Made by a program: the position numbers and the translations under genes. Below, one piece after another: positions 10,459 through 23,123 of a stretch of DNA of 64,000 bases (position 1 is the first letter of the stretch; each line of letters starts with the position of its first letter). Below the pieces are notes generated by a model that was not told the DNA's origin, ran no database searches, and was given only the letters and a program-made list of their open reading frames with translations. The stretch is from Ctenosaura bakeri (taxonomy: Eukaryota > Chordata > Lepidosauria > Squamata > Iguanidae), in assembly GCA_948474755.1 (NCBI GenBank), contig CAOLHI010001024.1, positions 372,001 through 436,000 on the forward strand, read 5' to 3'.

Positions 10459-12804
10459 CTTCATGTAAATTACATAACCCCTGCTTAGAGTCACGATGTG
10501 TCTGCACTAGTACTTGTTTTTTCAAGTCCTGAGTACAAGCAATGCCAGCATGTGCATTTAAAAGATGTGTATGTAATAATTGTCTTTGTGGCCTGTACCT
10601 GGTGAACATGAGATAATGCTCATGTTGGAATGGCATAAGAAATGAAATTAGAGACATAGACCCTGAATTCTTTGCATACCTGTAAGTCCATTTGACTATA
10701 ATCTTGACCATTGTCGTTCACATAATATGATTAACTGATAGCATTTGAGCCTTTTATTTCCCTGCTTTGCATATCATTGCCCACCTTCTGTCATTTTCAT
10801 TTTCTGGAACACTGAGATTGTACATTAAAGAAGAATCTTTTAGATTCTAAGGCTGCAGTTCTCATCCCAGGAACATACTCTAAAGGCCATAGAAAGAAGT
10901 GTAGATTTCAGGATCATAGATGATCCCTCCAACTTAGATGAGAATGTTTTCCCCCCTAATCCATAGAAAACCCTGAGATAGGTTTCCTTGAAGGTCAGAA
11001 ATGACTTGAACGATCACAGAAATGACAAAACAAAACAAACAAACAAAAACTATATATCTTTGGCAGTGGGGAAATATATTCCTTTTCCTCTATGAAATGT
11101 TCGTACTTTCCCTACATATACTTCTTTTTCTATGCTTCAGTAACAATGTTGTGCAAGAACTATATTATAACCGTTTAGATGAAAGGCAGTGTAGAAATGG
11201 TAAAGGAGGAATGGAAGAATATTCACATACAACCAAAAAATGGAAAATACTAGACAGTGGTTTTGTTCAGGACATATTATTCTGCATTAAAAAAATGCAT
11301 GTGGACTTTTAATTTTTTTGCAGAGAAAGCAACATTTCTAGTGCAAAAAACATAATTTTCTTGCATATAAAAGAACATAGTGAAGAAAACATATCAGTGC
11401 AGCAAATGCTGTTCTCTGTCAAAAAAGGCTTTTGTTTTTTGTCAAAAAAGTGCTGATCTGCAAATAGTCCTTGAAAACTGCACAGTTTTCAAGAATTCTC
11501 ACACAGGGCAGAGAAGCATGGTAAAATTAAATTTATGAATGTTGACGACTAAGACATAAAGTAGACAGAATGAAATTAATAATTGTCCCTAAGTCAGGAT
11601 AATGGCAACTAACTTTGTTAATAATCTCTCATTTCAAAAGGATATGAATACACTATGAAGTGTTGTATGAGTATTTCTGTAGCTCTCTTCTAAGTGAACG
11701 AAAGGGTTTCATTGATGAGCTTTCACTTATGAGCCACTATCATTGCCCCCCTATGGCAGGTAGGAGAGCTAAGGCTTAAGAAAGGCTGAGGACTGACTGG
11801 AGCGAGATTCACAGATCATTCTCTCAACCAGAACAGTGCAATGGCATTAAGAATTCTAGCCTGAGTTATATTACTAAGCCATTCAGGACTCTGTCAACAC
11901 ACGCCAGAAGTAACATCACTTGCGTTCCTTAACATAGTTAAATGTGGCTACATACATTCCCTAAAGATCTCATAATAAAAACAGCAGTTATAGTCAGCAT
12001 AGCCTGCGTCATGTCTTGCTGATCGTGGCATATGAATGTTGCAAAACAACACGGAGATGATGCATCAGAAAGGGTGGCTGGCTCATATCCCCTCCCCTTC
12101 TTTTTAAAGTAACAGGAGGCAATGACAGTGAATGAGCCATCTCTGAGCTTCCACAAACATTATGTTACATGAAAGAGTGGCTTTGAACACACAAAGACAA
12201 TAAAAGTTGGCTTTCAAAAGAAGATAGCATTTAAAAGTCACTCCTTTCTATGGTGGCTGCTAGAAATACCACTTCTAGTAAGAAAGGAAGAGGAGGAGGA
12301 GAAGGAGCAGGAAGAGTCCAATACATGTAATGCTTTAGTAAAAGAATATTTTGTATCCAAGTTGAAGCTTGGAGTGCTGAGGCTTGAGAGCCTTCAATTA
12401 TATCCTGTAGTTATTGAAACTGCAGTTAAAAGTCCTGCCCATAAATGTTTAATTTCTTTCTGATTCTATAATGCATGTACAGTCTCCTGTGGTAGGGAGT
12501 GCCATGCAATAATTATGTCTTGCATGAGAAGAATTTCCTATAAACTGTTAATTTTCCCATTAATTCAAGCATTCTCTAATCCCCTTTTGTTATATAAAAG
12601 TACGTCTTTAAATACCAGGACCCAGTAGGCCTGTTTTATAATATATATTATGCCCTTATAGCGTACCTTATTTGCTCACATTTAGGCTTGAACGAGACAA
12701 AATTAAATGCTTTTAGTTTTCATGGATTTCAATGAGAGAAATTTAAGCACAGGGTTTGCATTTTCATAAATGTATATCCTCACTTGAAATACTTACAAGG
12801 TCTC

Positions 12805-12838
12805 TGTATGTATGTATGTATGTATGTATGTATGTATA
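12805..12838. repeat. (GTAT)n microsatellite
   Basis: About eight tandem TATG units, followed by a short TATACACACA tract. Confidence 0.9.
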
Positions 12839-13079
12839 TACACACAGTATATACATATGCATTAGAATAATTTATATCCCACTTTTCCATTTACCAATTT
12901 AGTGATCAGAGCCAGTAATAATATTCAAACTACAATTGAAAACATCACCAGTAGTTAACCAATTAAAACAAACCCCATTTGCAGAAAATGAGACAAGCAT
13001 GACACATAACTTTAAACGCAAAGTTTAATTTAAAAAAAGCAAGCCAGTAAGAGCTAGAAAGAAAGAAGGAAGAAAAGAA

Positions 13080-13080
<1 letters not shown>

Positions 13081-13110
<30 letters not shown>
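13081..13110. repeat. (GACA)n microsatellite
   Basis: Seven and a half tandem GACA units, preceded by an irregular (GAAA/GGAA) purine tract. Confidence 0.92.
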
Positions 13111-13111
<1 letters not shown>

Positions 13112-14286
13112 CAAATGAAGCTCCTGTGGCTCAGAATTCTTCAGCTGGGATGAGGCCAAAGAAGTAGCCGGCTGGTCATAGTAGTTCCAGTACATGTCTA
13201 TCCAAGGTCTAAACAGCCAGTGTCAATATGATTGCCACTGTCAGTATTTTTCTGCATTTAATTTTTTTTTTACAGTACACATAACTACAGTCCTATTCCC
13301 AGACATGTACTGCATATGTACTTGAAATTCTAGGTAACATTATGTGTATCTAGTGAAGAAGGGTATAGCTCATGAAACTTTGGCTATAATAAATTTGTTA
13401 ATTTTCATGGTGCCCCCAGAGTCTATGTCAAAAGACTGCTATGGTTGCAGGGTGTTTTGATTTAAAACATTCTGTTTTGGTAATTATATAAAGTTCTTGA
13501 CAAAAGTATAAGCTTCCAAATAAACTTTTAAGTTCTAGAGACTTACTTCGTATCTAAGAGCTCAGATATGCCTAATAGGTTATTTGTTTTATATTTCAAA
13601 AATGACTCAGGGAGCTGTCTGAAGATATCCGTATGTTTTTTCTCTCTCCTTCTTACTCACTCACACACACTTCTGCCTTTCAGCTGAGTGGCTGTCAAGC
13701 CACTTTATTACAAAGTCTGTTAAAGAGAAAAGACAAAGACAAAAGAGGCAAGTTAAGAGGAGATCTGGATTTAATACTGCAATACTATTTGAAAGCCGGT
13801 ATCATGTACTGCTCCACTGAATTGGGAGCTGGGAGATGTGTGGGTTCAGTGAGCCAGCCTCAGCCTGATCTCCTTCATAGGGTTGTAAGAAATGAAAAAG
13901 TGGGAAAGGAAGAACTATTTACTTGAGCTCATTGGAGGAAAGGCAAGAGGTAAAGGTAACAAACAAGTGAAAAACAAGGTGTTTTTGGAGTATCGTATAT
14001 GGGATTGAGTCCATTCAGTATAATTCTGCACATAACTGAATTATAAATTACACTAATTTCACTTAAAATTCATATTCATTGTGCAGCATGTTTTTTTCAT
14101 TCAAAAACTGTTTGTACACACACCTGTGCGTCCACATGTTTACTTGGACCATTTCCAGTCAAACACAAGCTTATGTATGAAGGAGGCCCTGAACCCAATG
14201 AGACTTATTTCTTTGTAGATATGTATAGGAATGCTCTACAAACAACCAATGTGCAGGGCTGCGGGACAGCGTAAGCTAGTGTAAAG

Positions 14287-14416
14287 CAGCTTTCCCCAAC
14301 CTGGTGTCCTCCAGATGTTTGGCAGTACAACTTCTCCATTCCTGACCATTAGACATGGGGGATGATGCTGAGAAGAATTGTAGTCTAACAACATCTTAGG
14401 TTGGGGTTAGAGAAGG
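14287..14416. repeat. Imperfect palindromic repeat (MITE-like)
   Basis: The left end (agctttccccaacctggtgt, then ctccagatgtttggcagtac) is the rough inverse of the right end (attgtagtctaacaacatct, then aggttggggttagag). Partial relatives with 'ctgggagttgtagtcc' or 'gattctgggag' occur near 42450, 53540, 56500 and 57890. The structure suggests an old non-autonomous DNA transposon; the family is not named. Confidence 0.55.
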
Positions 14417-15182
14417 ATGGAATAATGCAATCTCTGAGAAGCATGTACATTTCAATTTAGTACTAATTTAATGTTTTTTTAAACTACAAAAAAAAAAAAG
14501 AATAGTCAAATAAAAATTTTTTCTGAAATAGTATTTCCTAACTGAAATGTAGCAAAATCCTGCTGTTCTTATCAGTACTTGAGTTTGGAGGATCCATTTA
14601 CAGAATGGGGCAGAGATAAGTGTTCTGTGTTTTCCTGTCTCAGGCATTGTTGACTATGCCAAGATAACTTTTACATACTAGGTTATCAAATAATGTAAAC
14701 CAGAAATCTGTATTGTTTTAACCAGGTGTCAGTTCTTCTGAAAGTCACTCCTCATTACCTTTTGTGAAAAAAGGAAACAGTAACTGTTTCCATATGGAGT
14801 ATTCTCATTGAAATTTTAAAGAAATATCCTATATATAATAGCCCAGTGCATATATGGGGAGAGGGAATGCTATCCCTGATGGTATCAAGAAGTCTTTCCT
14901 TTTCCTGTGCTTAAGCCGTAACAGTGGATTACAACACTGCAAAACTTAACAGATGATACCGAAAGTCCAGCACTTCTATTTTGGCAGGGCTCTTTTTTAT
15001 TTTATTTTTTTTAAGAAATCACTTTCATTCTGCATACCCAGAAACCGGTACCAAACTCTCTCACAACATGACTGCATCTGTACTTACTCTGGCCCTTGCG
15101 ATATTAGGTAACTGTTCTGCTCAGATTTGTGCAGAACATCTATACTGTATTATTTCTGTTCATGAAGATCTGAGAGGACTAT
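14417..15182. other. AT-rich non-coding stretch
   Basis: No gene or recognisable repeat is seen, apart from short poly(A) and poly(T) runs. Confidence 0.4.
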
Positions 15183-15278
15183 GGCCATTTCTGCACTGTT
15201 ATAGTGCTATTATTCCACTTTCCTATGGAATCCTGGGGTTTGTAGTTTAAGGAGGGATCTTTGAGTGCGGAAATGTCC
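15183..15278. mobile_element. Palindromic MITE, asymmetric 96-bp deletion form
   Basis: The left arm is nearly complete (GGCCATTTCTGCACTG up to a GTAGTTTAAGGAGGGA segment). The right arm is cut down to about 15 bp ending GTGCGGAAATGTCC. TAT flanks both ends (15180-15182 and 15279-15281). The intact target duplication shows both true ends are present despite the internal loss. Confidence 0.75.
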
Positions 15279-15331
15279 TATGTCTACAAAACCATATCCC
15301 TACACTCAGTATTTATTATGAAGAGTATGAG

Positions 15332-15556
15332 GGCCAGTGTGGTTTAGTGCTTTGAGTGTTGGATTAGGACTCTGGAGACCAGGATTTGAATCCCCACTGT
15401 GCCATGGAAACCCACTTAGCTAAGTCATACTTCCTCAGCCTCAGAGGAGGGCAATGGCAAACCTGCTCTGAACAAATCTTGTTAAAAACCCTGTGATAAG
15501 TTCATCTGAGAGTTGCTATAAGTCAGAAATGACCAGACGGCACACATACAACAATG
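15332..15556 (+). mobile_element. Sauria-type SINE, full-length copy
   Basis: The tRNA-like head is ggccagtgtggtttagtgct with an internal B-box-like ggatttgaatccc. Then comes the conserved middle (ggaaacccac, cagcctcagaggagggcaat), and finally the Bov-B-like tail (ttgctataagtcagaaatga, acggcacacatacaacaa). It lies 50 bp after a palindromic MITE. Confidence 0.85.
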
Positions 15557-17091
15557 TATGATGTGTATAGCAACTGTAACAATGTACAAATCTTTACCAT
15601 TAAATGAAATAAAATGGGCACCTTGACTGATAGGTGCTAAAAAGACATTTTAAGTTGTGCAAGGGGCTGTGTTTAATGGTAGAGATAAACTTTCCACACA
15701 GAAGCGGCCATGTTCAGTTTCTGGTGTATCCAGATAAGACTTGAAGAACTTCTAAAGAGCATCTGTGGGATGGTGAACAGGTTACAAAGGATATGTCCAA
15801 GGTACTGAACCCTATGCCCCCATAACATTCAACACCTAAAACCTGGAATGGATTCACCACCCCAATGGCATAGAAGCCACCAGCCACCAAGGATCCGACT
15901 GAGAGACCAAGGATCTAGTTCAGCAGACATAGTTTCTTAGATTAATATGTACCTCCACGCTCACTTTGTGTTTCTGCTTTTGTTACATTACATGAAAATT
16001 ACAGTACAGTCAGCACTGGTGACTATGGAATGAGATGACATTATATTTTTAATGTAAAATATAAGAATCCAGTTAACAATGCTGGTAACATTTCAGTGTA
16101 CATAACACCTATTTACTTCTCAATACAATTTTTATAATACAATTTTTACTTTGCAGTACAAATCTTTGCATGTAGTGCAAACACGTGTAGAAGACTGTCA
16201 GCAGAAAACTGAATATCCTCAGTACTATAGGTGTCACATTTCTGTCTTCCTCCCTCCCTCCCTGACATGCTGTTCTGGCATATCAAAGACTTTCCCTATT
16301 TCTCTTTCAGGGCAAGAAATCCCCACAGAAGTAAAAGGCCTTAGTTTGTTCATGAACATCATAGTATGAATTCTCTCTGAATTAGGCAAACACTGATAAC
16401 AATAAGTAACCTGGAGTTGTTTTACCTTCAAATTATCTTTGTTAACAAACATTCCCGACAATAGCTTATATTGGATTATGTGAGAGCTTCAGAATTATGT
16501 GTAACAGGAAGAGAAAGATGTTGAGTCATTTCCATTGCTGGCTGTGTAAGAAACTGTGGGAGCTATTGGTGTTCCATAGTATTGGAATCCCAATGTCTTC
16601 CTTTAGCTGTACACTTATGAATGCAAGAAAACCACAGCGTTTTTTTAAGGAATAGTATTGCAGTGATTTTCCAAACGTCTTTGGCCTAAATTTAATGTAG
16701 CACTCTCATTAACTCACAGAAAATTATATTAGAACTCTGTATGAATACTTGAGAATTTTCCAAGAGTTTTGTGCCTAGCTTATAGACAGCTACTCTTCAC
16801 ATATTTTGCCTCACCATATGGATAAGCATCTCTGACAGAATGCTGCTATATATGTGCATTTGTGGTGGGGAAAGGGATAAACCAATTCAACATTCTGGTG
16901 AGCATTAACTACCAGAAGGAGGATACTTCAAATGACCACCTCAGACTTACATTTTTATGTATACTCCTCAAAATGTAGCCAGTAAAGCCACAGACCAATG
17001 CCAACAAGCATGTATCTTCACCAGGAAACTAGCGTATGCTACAGTTACCTGTTGAAAATATAATTAGTGGTGACCTTGGGCTAATCTCTGT
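15557..17091. other. AT-rich non-coding stretch
   Basis: No gene is supported. The overlapping frames at 16151-16369 (+) and 16234-16461 (-) lie over a pyrimidine-rich patch and show nothing recognisable. Confidence 0.4.
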
Positions 17092-17223
17092 GGCCACTTC
17101 CGCACTAGCCTCTTACAGTGTTATTATTCCAATTTCAACATCCTATCCTTTCAACATCCCAGGATTCCATAAGATGTTGAAAGTGAGATAATTGCACTAT
17201 AACAGACTAGTGCGGAAATGGCC
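17092..17223. mobile_element. Palindromic MITE (132 bp)
   Basis: It begins GGCCACTTCCGCACTAG and ends CTAGTGCGGAAATGGCC. TGT flanks it on both sides (17089-17091 and 17224-17226). The centre of the palindrome is shortened compared with the 170-200 bp copies. Confidence 0.82.
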
Positions 17224-17646
17224 TGTGTTGCGTGAAATAGCCCTATCTTAACTGAGCCTGAGCTTCATGAAAATCTTCCAGTCCTTTTTGATTCCAAACT
17301 TCTTTCACAGATTACAAGATAGCAATTCTACCCTTGCTATTGAGTGTAAATCTGTTAGGGAGTCACAACTATCAAGCAACTAAAGAGTTAAATATTTTTT
17401 AAAAAAAACACATTACACTTTGAAATGTAATGTATGAAGCTAGCCCCACGCAGACAAGTCAACTGTGCAGCTGGGAAATTACAGAAACAGATTTACCATG
17501 CAAACCTCTGCATGTCTACTGTGAAGTAAATTCAACTGCGTTCAGTGTGTTTCACTCTCAGGAAAGCACACACAGGATGCAAGCCAGGTTAAGTTTTCAA
17601 GGAAGCAGAAAATGGAGGAAGGGAGAGAGAAGGAGAAAAAGGAATG

Positions 17647-17748
17647 TAACAGCATCTTTAAGACTGACTGGTTTTTATTTTAGCATGAGCTTTCATGGAT
17701 ATAAACCCACTTCTTCAGATTCAGTTCAGAGTGCTGCTATGTTACAGT
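17647..17748 (+). repeat. Interspersed repeat tail (CR1/L2-like, family uncertain)
   Basis: It reads aacagcatctttaagactga, then agcatgagctttcatggata and aaacccacttcttcagattc. It is the same kind of tail as the one at 3661-3826. Confidence 0.5.
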
Positions 17749-17998
17749 AGGACAGAACTAGCACTAGAACGTAGTTCTAGAATTATGAACATAGAACTAG
17801 AACTCAAAACCCACAAGAAGTCTTCAAAGCCCAAGCATGAGTAGACTTTGTTGTGCTGAATGCTTTGTGAAAACTTGAATTCTTGTTGTGATAACTGTGA
17901 TAACAATTTCTTTGAGGGTCTTTAATTTCATTGAGGATTATTCCAATGAGGTCTGGTTAATATTCTGGGCAGACTAGTTGTCTGTCAGAGGAGACAAA

Positions 17999-18177
17999 GG
18001 CCATTTCCGCACTGCACTGTTATAGCACCATTATTCCACTTTCAACACCCTGTGGAATTTTAAAGAGCTCTCTGGCTGAGAATTTTAAATGCCCCTCCCT
18101 AAACTGAAAACTCCAGAATTCCATAGGATGTTGAAATTGGAATAACAGCAGTATAACAGTGTAGTGCGGAAATGGCC
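17999..18177. mobile_element. Palindromic MITE (179 bp)
   Basis: It begins GGCCATTTCCGCACTGCACT and ends AGTGTAGTGCGGAAATGGCC. AAA flanks it on both sides (17996-17998 and 18178-18180). The centre contains the 'ctctggctgagaatttt' segment also seen in the copy at 39016-39216 (inverted or alternative centre), so these two share a central sequence type. Confidence 0.85.
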
Positions 18178-18180
18178 AAA

Positions 18181-20230
18181 AAACCCAAAGATGCTGCTTC
18201 TACTAACCAATAATTGGGTATACTGTAATGGAAGTGTGCTGCTTTAAAATAAAAATTAATCAATTTATTTATTCTGTATTGCATCCAGGCCTGGTCATAT
18301 TCTGAGGAGAACCATGGAAATCCATGGAACTTAAGTTAGTAATGACTTAACTTCCACTGATGTCAGTCTAATCTGAATTCATTTGAAGGAGTCAGTTTTT
18401 TCTTTGGATCTGAAACAGTCAAAATAGTTTCATTCCTTGTGCTTAGATATCCTGATAGAGACCAAGGAGATACTGTTCCTTCTGGATTACTGGTAAAGTG
18501 AGAAACATTGTTTAAAGGCTAGTAAAAGAATCAATCGGCCATATATATGACGTGATTTTAGGTTAATACAGTTTCTCCCATGGAGTGCTGAACTGTTAGT
18601 GTAAGACTTGACAGCTTGTTAAAAAAAGGAAAAGGAGGGAGAAGCAGCAAGATTTTGGTGGGGAGCAAGTACACATCAAGGAAGGCCAAATGGAAATCTT
18701 TCCAATAAAATAATCAAGGCTAGCTGAGTTATCTGTTTCCTAGCTTTAAGGTGTTGCATTGACACATGTGTCCAGAGGCAGTGAAAATATGCAATGAAAT
18801 GGCTATAAAATACTTTTTATTTTTATTTATTTTTTTAAAAAAGGAAGACAGGAAATGATTCTCACTATTATTATAAAGCATTTGTCCCATCTGGAGAAAT
18901 AAAGAAGACAGACATCTTACTTGCTCTCCAAAAAAGCTGGATCTCCCAGCAAGCATCTCTTAAGGGAGTGAGCATATGTCTGAGTCTGCACTTATTATGG
19001 CAGCTAAAATCCTGCAAAGCAAAGTGGCAGAACTCTCAGGAATTGTGATTCCCTGCATCTATGACCTAGCAGGTATTTTAAAAAGAACAAAACAAGTTTC
19101 ATCTTGCTTTGTCAAAGGGGTCATTGTAGCTTTGCAGCTCAGAAGGTCATGTACCTTAACTCTGAGGAAACACACTTGCTGTTTTAACACTTCCCTTAGG
19201 GTTTATGGCAAGGATGATGGTATTTTCAGGAGTGATAAATGAAGCTCTGCCTGTTCTGTGTAATTTAAGGGAAAGTCTCAGAAGAGGCTTGGAACAGTAC
19301 AGTATAAACACCCTGTCTGTTTTCAAGAACTGCTAAGCAACAATGAATGTGATTGGCATTACAAGTTAAATCATACCAAGGTTCTACTTAAATCCAGTTT
19401 GGAGTCCAGCTGGAAGTAAATGCCTGAAATCTACTGGAGTGGCTTCACTTAATCAGTTGTTGAACTATGAATTATCATCTAAGTAAATGCTACTGATTCA
19501 GTGGGTCTATTCTATTTGGGACTAACAGTGGGATTTAGGTCTCAATGCACTGGGCTGGATCCAGATTTTTGAGCAGGCCCACTTAAATCAATGGGACTTA
19601 GATAAGGAATATCTGGTTTAAGTGGCTGTACAATACTCTTGAGCATGGCTAAAATGGGATTCATCCCCCCCAGCAATAAAACCAACAAAATCAGTCCACA
19701 GTTGATGTACACAGGTGTTACACTGACACACTCTACTTCCTCTCTTCAAAGCCATTTATGCAACATGTTCATGGGATAAAGAGATCCTAATTCCCTATCA
19801 GAAAATTACTATCATTTTGTACCACTGGCACAGAGCACAAAGCAAGTGCTAGCAAATTGTCTTCTGTAATGCTCTTTGTGAAAGTGAGAGGAGCTCCTTG
19901 TGTGGAGGTTACCTGGCTTGTCCCAAAAGGGATCAAGGCCAGTCAATACACAAACATAGGCTTTGGAGTTTCTAACTCGTGGAGAAGTGGAAAGTGGTTG
20001 CACTTAATGAAATCAATATAGAGGCCAGGAACCTTTTTCCTTCTTCATTTTGGCTAGCTGGCTTGCCTACTCACTGGGTGACTCCATTTGACTGGCCATA
20101 TCCTGGCCCTAAGATGGTTTGCTTAAATCACATCCTTTTAAATATTTGGTAAACCACTCACTTTCGGGAGCACTTTAAAGGGATTGTCTTTAAAAAAAAT
20201 GTTATTAAAGCCTCAGAGGGGGAAAGCCAA
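18181..20230. other. AT-rich non-coding stretch
   Basis: No gene is supported. Segments such as aatcaatgggacttagataa (about 19585-19610) recall old interspersed repeats found again near 35150, 35780 and 52450. The frames at 18976-19242 and 19812-20003 lack recognisable products. Confidence 0.4.
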
Positions 20231-20232
20231 AA

Positions 20233-20780
20233 GTGATTCCTTATGCAACTTGTTCCCGACAGCAGTCCCCCTTTGTTCCTTTCAGCGATAGGAACCGCTT
20301 GATTCACCAACCAGACCCAGAGAGAAGTTTCATTGCGGTGGCGGGCCATTCCCGAGCAATAAAAAGCATGACACTTCGCAGGAGAGCTACAGCCTCCTCT
20401 ACCAGTAAATTAGTGGTGGACGAGGGAGTGAAAAGAAAGGCCCGCCACTACCGAAACTTGAATCAGCCTTTACGACTGGGAAATCGGCGCCAGGGCAAGT
20501 TCTCCTTTGAACCACTGCAGGGCGGACTGCGGGCGCTTCCCAGCGCCAGCGCCCTCGGCTCCGAGCCGGGGGACGTCCCGCCCCCTCCTCCCCGCTCCCC
20601 CCACCTGACGGTTCCCGATTCGGATTACAAAATAGCCGTCGACTTCGTTGCCACCACAATTATGGTCTCAGACCTCGGAGTGGCCATCTCATCCGTACGG
20701 CGACGCACTCCCCTCCATTTGAGAACAGCAACGAGACTTTCGTCCGGCTAAACTTCACGACGTGACCGGTCCCACTGAAA
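20233..20780. promoter_or_regulatory. CpG-rich patch
   Basis: CpG and G+C content rise sharply from about 20450 to 20760. A 172-codon plus-strand frame (20233-20751) spans it, but its product is basic, low in hydrophobic residues and has no domain I know, and another frame overlaps it on the opposite strand. I read this as a CpG-rich regulatory patch and not a coding exon. Confidence 0.35.
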
Positions 20781-20841
20781 CTTGGGAATATAATTAAATG
20801 TGAGGAGAAAACATGGGTGGCTGCAACGGAGGCGTGAGCCT

Positions 20842-20969
20842 GGCCATTTCCGCACTAGACTATTATAGCGCTATTATTCCACCTTCAACGTCTTATGGAA
20901 TCCTGGGGTTTTCAGTCAAGTGCAGAAAGTGGAATAATAGCGCTGTAACAGTCTAGTGCGGAAATGGCC
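20842..20969. mobile_element. Palindromic MITE (128 bp)
   Basis: It begins GGCCATTTCCGCACTAGACT and ends GTCTAGTGCGGAAATGGCC. The left flank (CCT) and right flank (ATT) do not match, so no target duplication is visible; one flank may have mutated or been replaced. Confidence 0.78.
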
Positions 20970-21948
20970 ATTGTCCTTGAATGTGTTAATGTCGGTAGAA
21001 GCCCCCCGCCCCCCCGCAATCGAAGCAGATCTGAACTTTCACTCAATGCGGTCCCATTTTACTGGGCGCATGAACGGACTAGCGGAACTTGGTTCCAAGC
21101 AAATGTACCCCAGGATTGGTCAGCGCGTGTATTTATGGGAAAGGATGGTATGCCCAGGGTGTCCATTAAAAAGTTTTGCGGGTCTGCGCTTGTTTTCTCT
21201 TCAACGGACCGCTGTTTTCTTCGAAGTACCTGCGACTTCCTGCTTTCCCACCTTTTAATATATATGCAGGAATAGGCGTGTTGACCCGCTGAACAAAGCT
21301 GACATTAATGATACCTTTATGAGGGCAACCAGTAAGCGCGAAAAAAATAATCGCGTTACCATTGGCTTCTTCATCAACCAAAGATGGTAAGAAAAAGAAA
21401 ATCATGAAGAAACCAAGGGAGTGAGAAAAAAAACTGCGTCTATAGCTTGTAAAATACGGGCGTTTGCACACACACACATATTTTCTTTCTTTCTATAATA
21501 TTTAGAAATTTCTAAAAAATATTTAGAAATAATATAATATTTCTATAATATTTCTTTCTATAACATTTGCTTTCTGGGCGAGGATAACCTTTCCATCTCC
21601 CCTCCCCACCAGCCTGGTAGGCAATATCTTGCTTTCTCCCTCGACTTCCCCCACCCCGAGAGAGTCACTGCTGCAAACAGTCCTGCGGAAGAGTGCTTTT
21701 AATTTTCAAATCCCAAACTTGGTTGCTGATGTTAGCACTTTTTGCAATAGAGAAAGGCCGGAAAGCAATTCTTTGCCAACAAGTCCGTGGGCGAAGTGGG
21801 ATTTCAGCGCAGACTCCAATAGATGCGAAATTGATTTCACGCGTCGCCCAGGTGCCTGTGCTTCTCCTCCCCCGCCGGCTAGTCTGTTTGCAAACAAGTC
21901 GATGGGGCTGCAGTTTTACCTGCATTTACCCCACTTACCAATGTCTTT
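20970..21948. other. Mixed-composition non-coding stretch
   Basis: It contains CpG-containing DNA, an AT-rich block with repeated tttctataatattt segments (about 21480-21560) and a short (CA)n near 21470. Overlapping frames on both strands (20956-21258, 21166-21477, 21629-22069) have no recognisable product. Confidence 0.4.
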
Positions 21949-22112
21949 GGCCATTTCCGCACTAGACTGTTCTAGCGCTATTATTCCACTTTCAACATCC
22001 TATGGAATCCTGCAGTTTCCGGCTGGCCTCTGCCTAAACTGCACACCCCAGGATTCCATAGGATGTTGAAAGTGGAATAATACCGCTAGAACAGTCTAGT
22101 GCGGAAATGGCC
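21949..22112. mobile_element. Palindromic MITE (164 bp)
   Basis: It begins GGCCATTTCCGCACTAGACT and ends AGTCTAGTGCGGAAATGGCC. Both arms carry the variant GTTCTAGCG where most copies read GTTATAGCG. The flanks (TTT and TAG) do not form a target duplication. Confidence 0.8.
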
Positions 22113-22393
22113 TAGGAATCACACCTGATTCGGCTCCCAGCTCTCTCCTTTCCTACGGTCGCCCGCTTTACCAGCAAACTCCGCCCTGCCAATTTCAATA
22201 ATTTCACCGGGAGAGAGCTGTATATGTGTGTGTAGCGGGGGGTGTTGGCGGTGAGGGGAAGCGATTTCCTGCAATTTTTTTAACCAGGAAAAAAGCACGA
22301 GTTTCCGACCATCGACCGAGACGGAAAAACAGAAGTAGACCAGTGTCACACCTGGATACTAGCGCTGGAGAAGCAGCAGCAGCAGCTACTTCA

Positions 22394-22506
22394 GTTGGAG
22401 ATTCCTGACTTCTGTCAAGACCCCGATAACTCGACTTTGGAGTCCCATCCCACTATTCAACGGGTGTCCTTTTTTTTAATTTTAATTGCAGATCTTTCAC
22501 AACACG
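22394..22506. repeat. Local duplicated segment, copy A
   Basis: It is nearly identical to 23124-23233. It runs from gttggagattcctgacttct through cgggtgtcctttttttt to attgcagatctttcacaaca. The only differences by eye are a few substitutions and small length changes in the T-rich part. The run 'ttaattgcag' followed by atctttcac looks like a plus-strand splice acceptor. Flanking DNA is not shared. Confidence 0.9.
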
Positions 22507-23123
22507 AGCGCCTCTACAAATTGTCTTCAGAAATGTAAAGCCTCAAAAGAAATCTGCCCCAAGGAAGCCGTGAAAATACCCCGATATAAACGGGGTTGCA
22601 CTCAACTGTATATCATGCGCGGGTTACTGGATGTGCCTGTTTGCCTCCCGCCACCGGCGTCCAAAAAAGATATCTAGCTCCTCAATTCCCCCCCCCCGAA
22701 AACAAATCCCATTCATTTCAATGAAATCTGCTTCCAAAGAAAATGCGTGCCAGTTGCAGCTTCTTGAAGTGGTTTACAGTTTTAAGCGGAATTAACAGAG
22801 ACACAGGCTCATCCTTAAATGTACACACACAGAGTACTTTTCTGAAACGCAGGCTGCCTCCCTTGCACTAGTGTAAGTGCTGTAGCCTATGAGCATGCCG
22901 TGCAAATAGGCGCCCCTTGCCATTGATATAATCATTTCTAAATCGTCTAAATCATTATAATAACTATAAGATTATTACTATCAACCTCGTCTTCCACTGA
23001 AATGGCAAGGCTCCCCCTCGTACATCTCAACAGCTCCTGAGGAAATGTCTGGTAGTGTAAGTCTTGAAGGCTCTCCGGGGAAGTTTAGTAGGAATGTGAT
23101 AAATCTACGCGTGGTGGTCTGAA
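22507..23123. other. Spacer between duplicated segments
   Basis: No gene is supported. A 63-codon frame (22486-22677) continues from the acceptor-like site of copy A and contains several cysteines (NCLQKCKASKEIC), but I do not recognise it. A C-run is at 22689-22697. Confidence 0.35.

Larger units (their letters stand above)
10459..14286. other. AT-rich non-coding stretch
   Basis: No gene is supported. It holds a (GTAT)n and a (GACA)n microsatellite listed separately. The frame at 11022-11312 (96 codons) and that at 13633-13926 (97 codons) lack any recognisable domain. A short 'ttatatcccacttttcc' segment near 12870 resembles tails of old LINE fragments. Confidence 0.4.

Noticed and set aside
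15332..15420. tRNA-like sequence at SINE heads
   Set aside because: It is a tRNA-derived promoter region of a SINE, without a cloverleaf that I can complete; the same applies to the other SINE heads.
20233..20751. 172-codon open frame, the longest in the window
   Set aside because: It lies in a CpG-rich patch, its product is basic and unlike any family I know, and an opposite-strand frame overlaps it.
20842..20969. Target duplication for this MITE copy
   Set aside because: Flanks CCT and ATT do not match; the same holds for the copies at 21949 (TTT/TAG) and 32095 (CAT/GTC), so none is claimed there.
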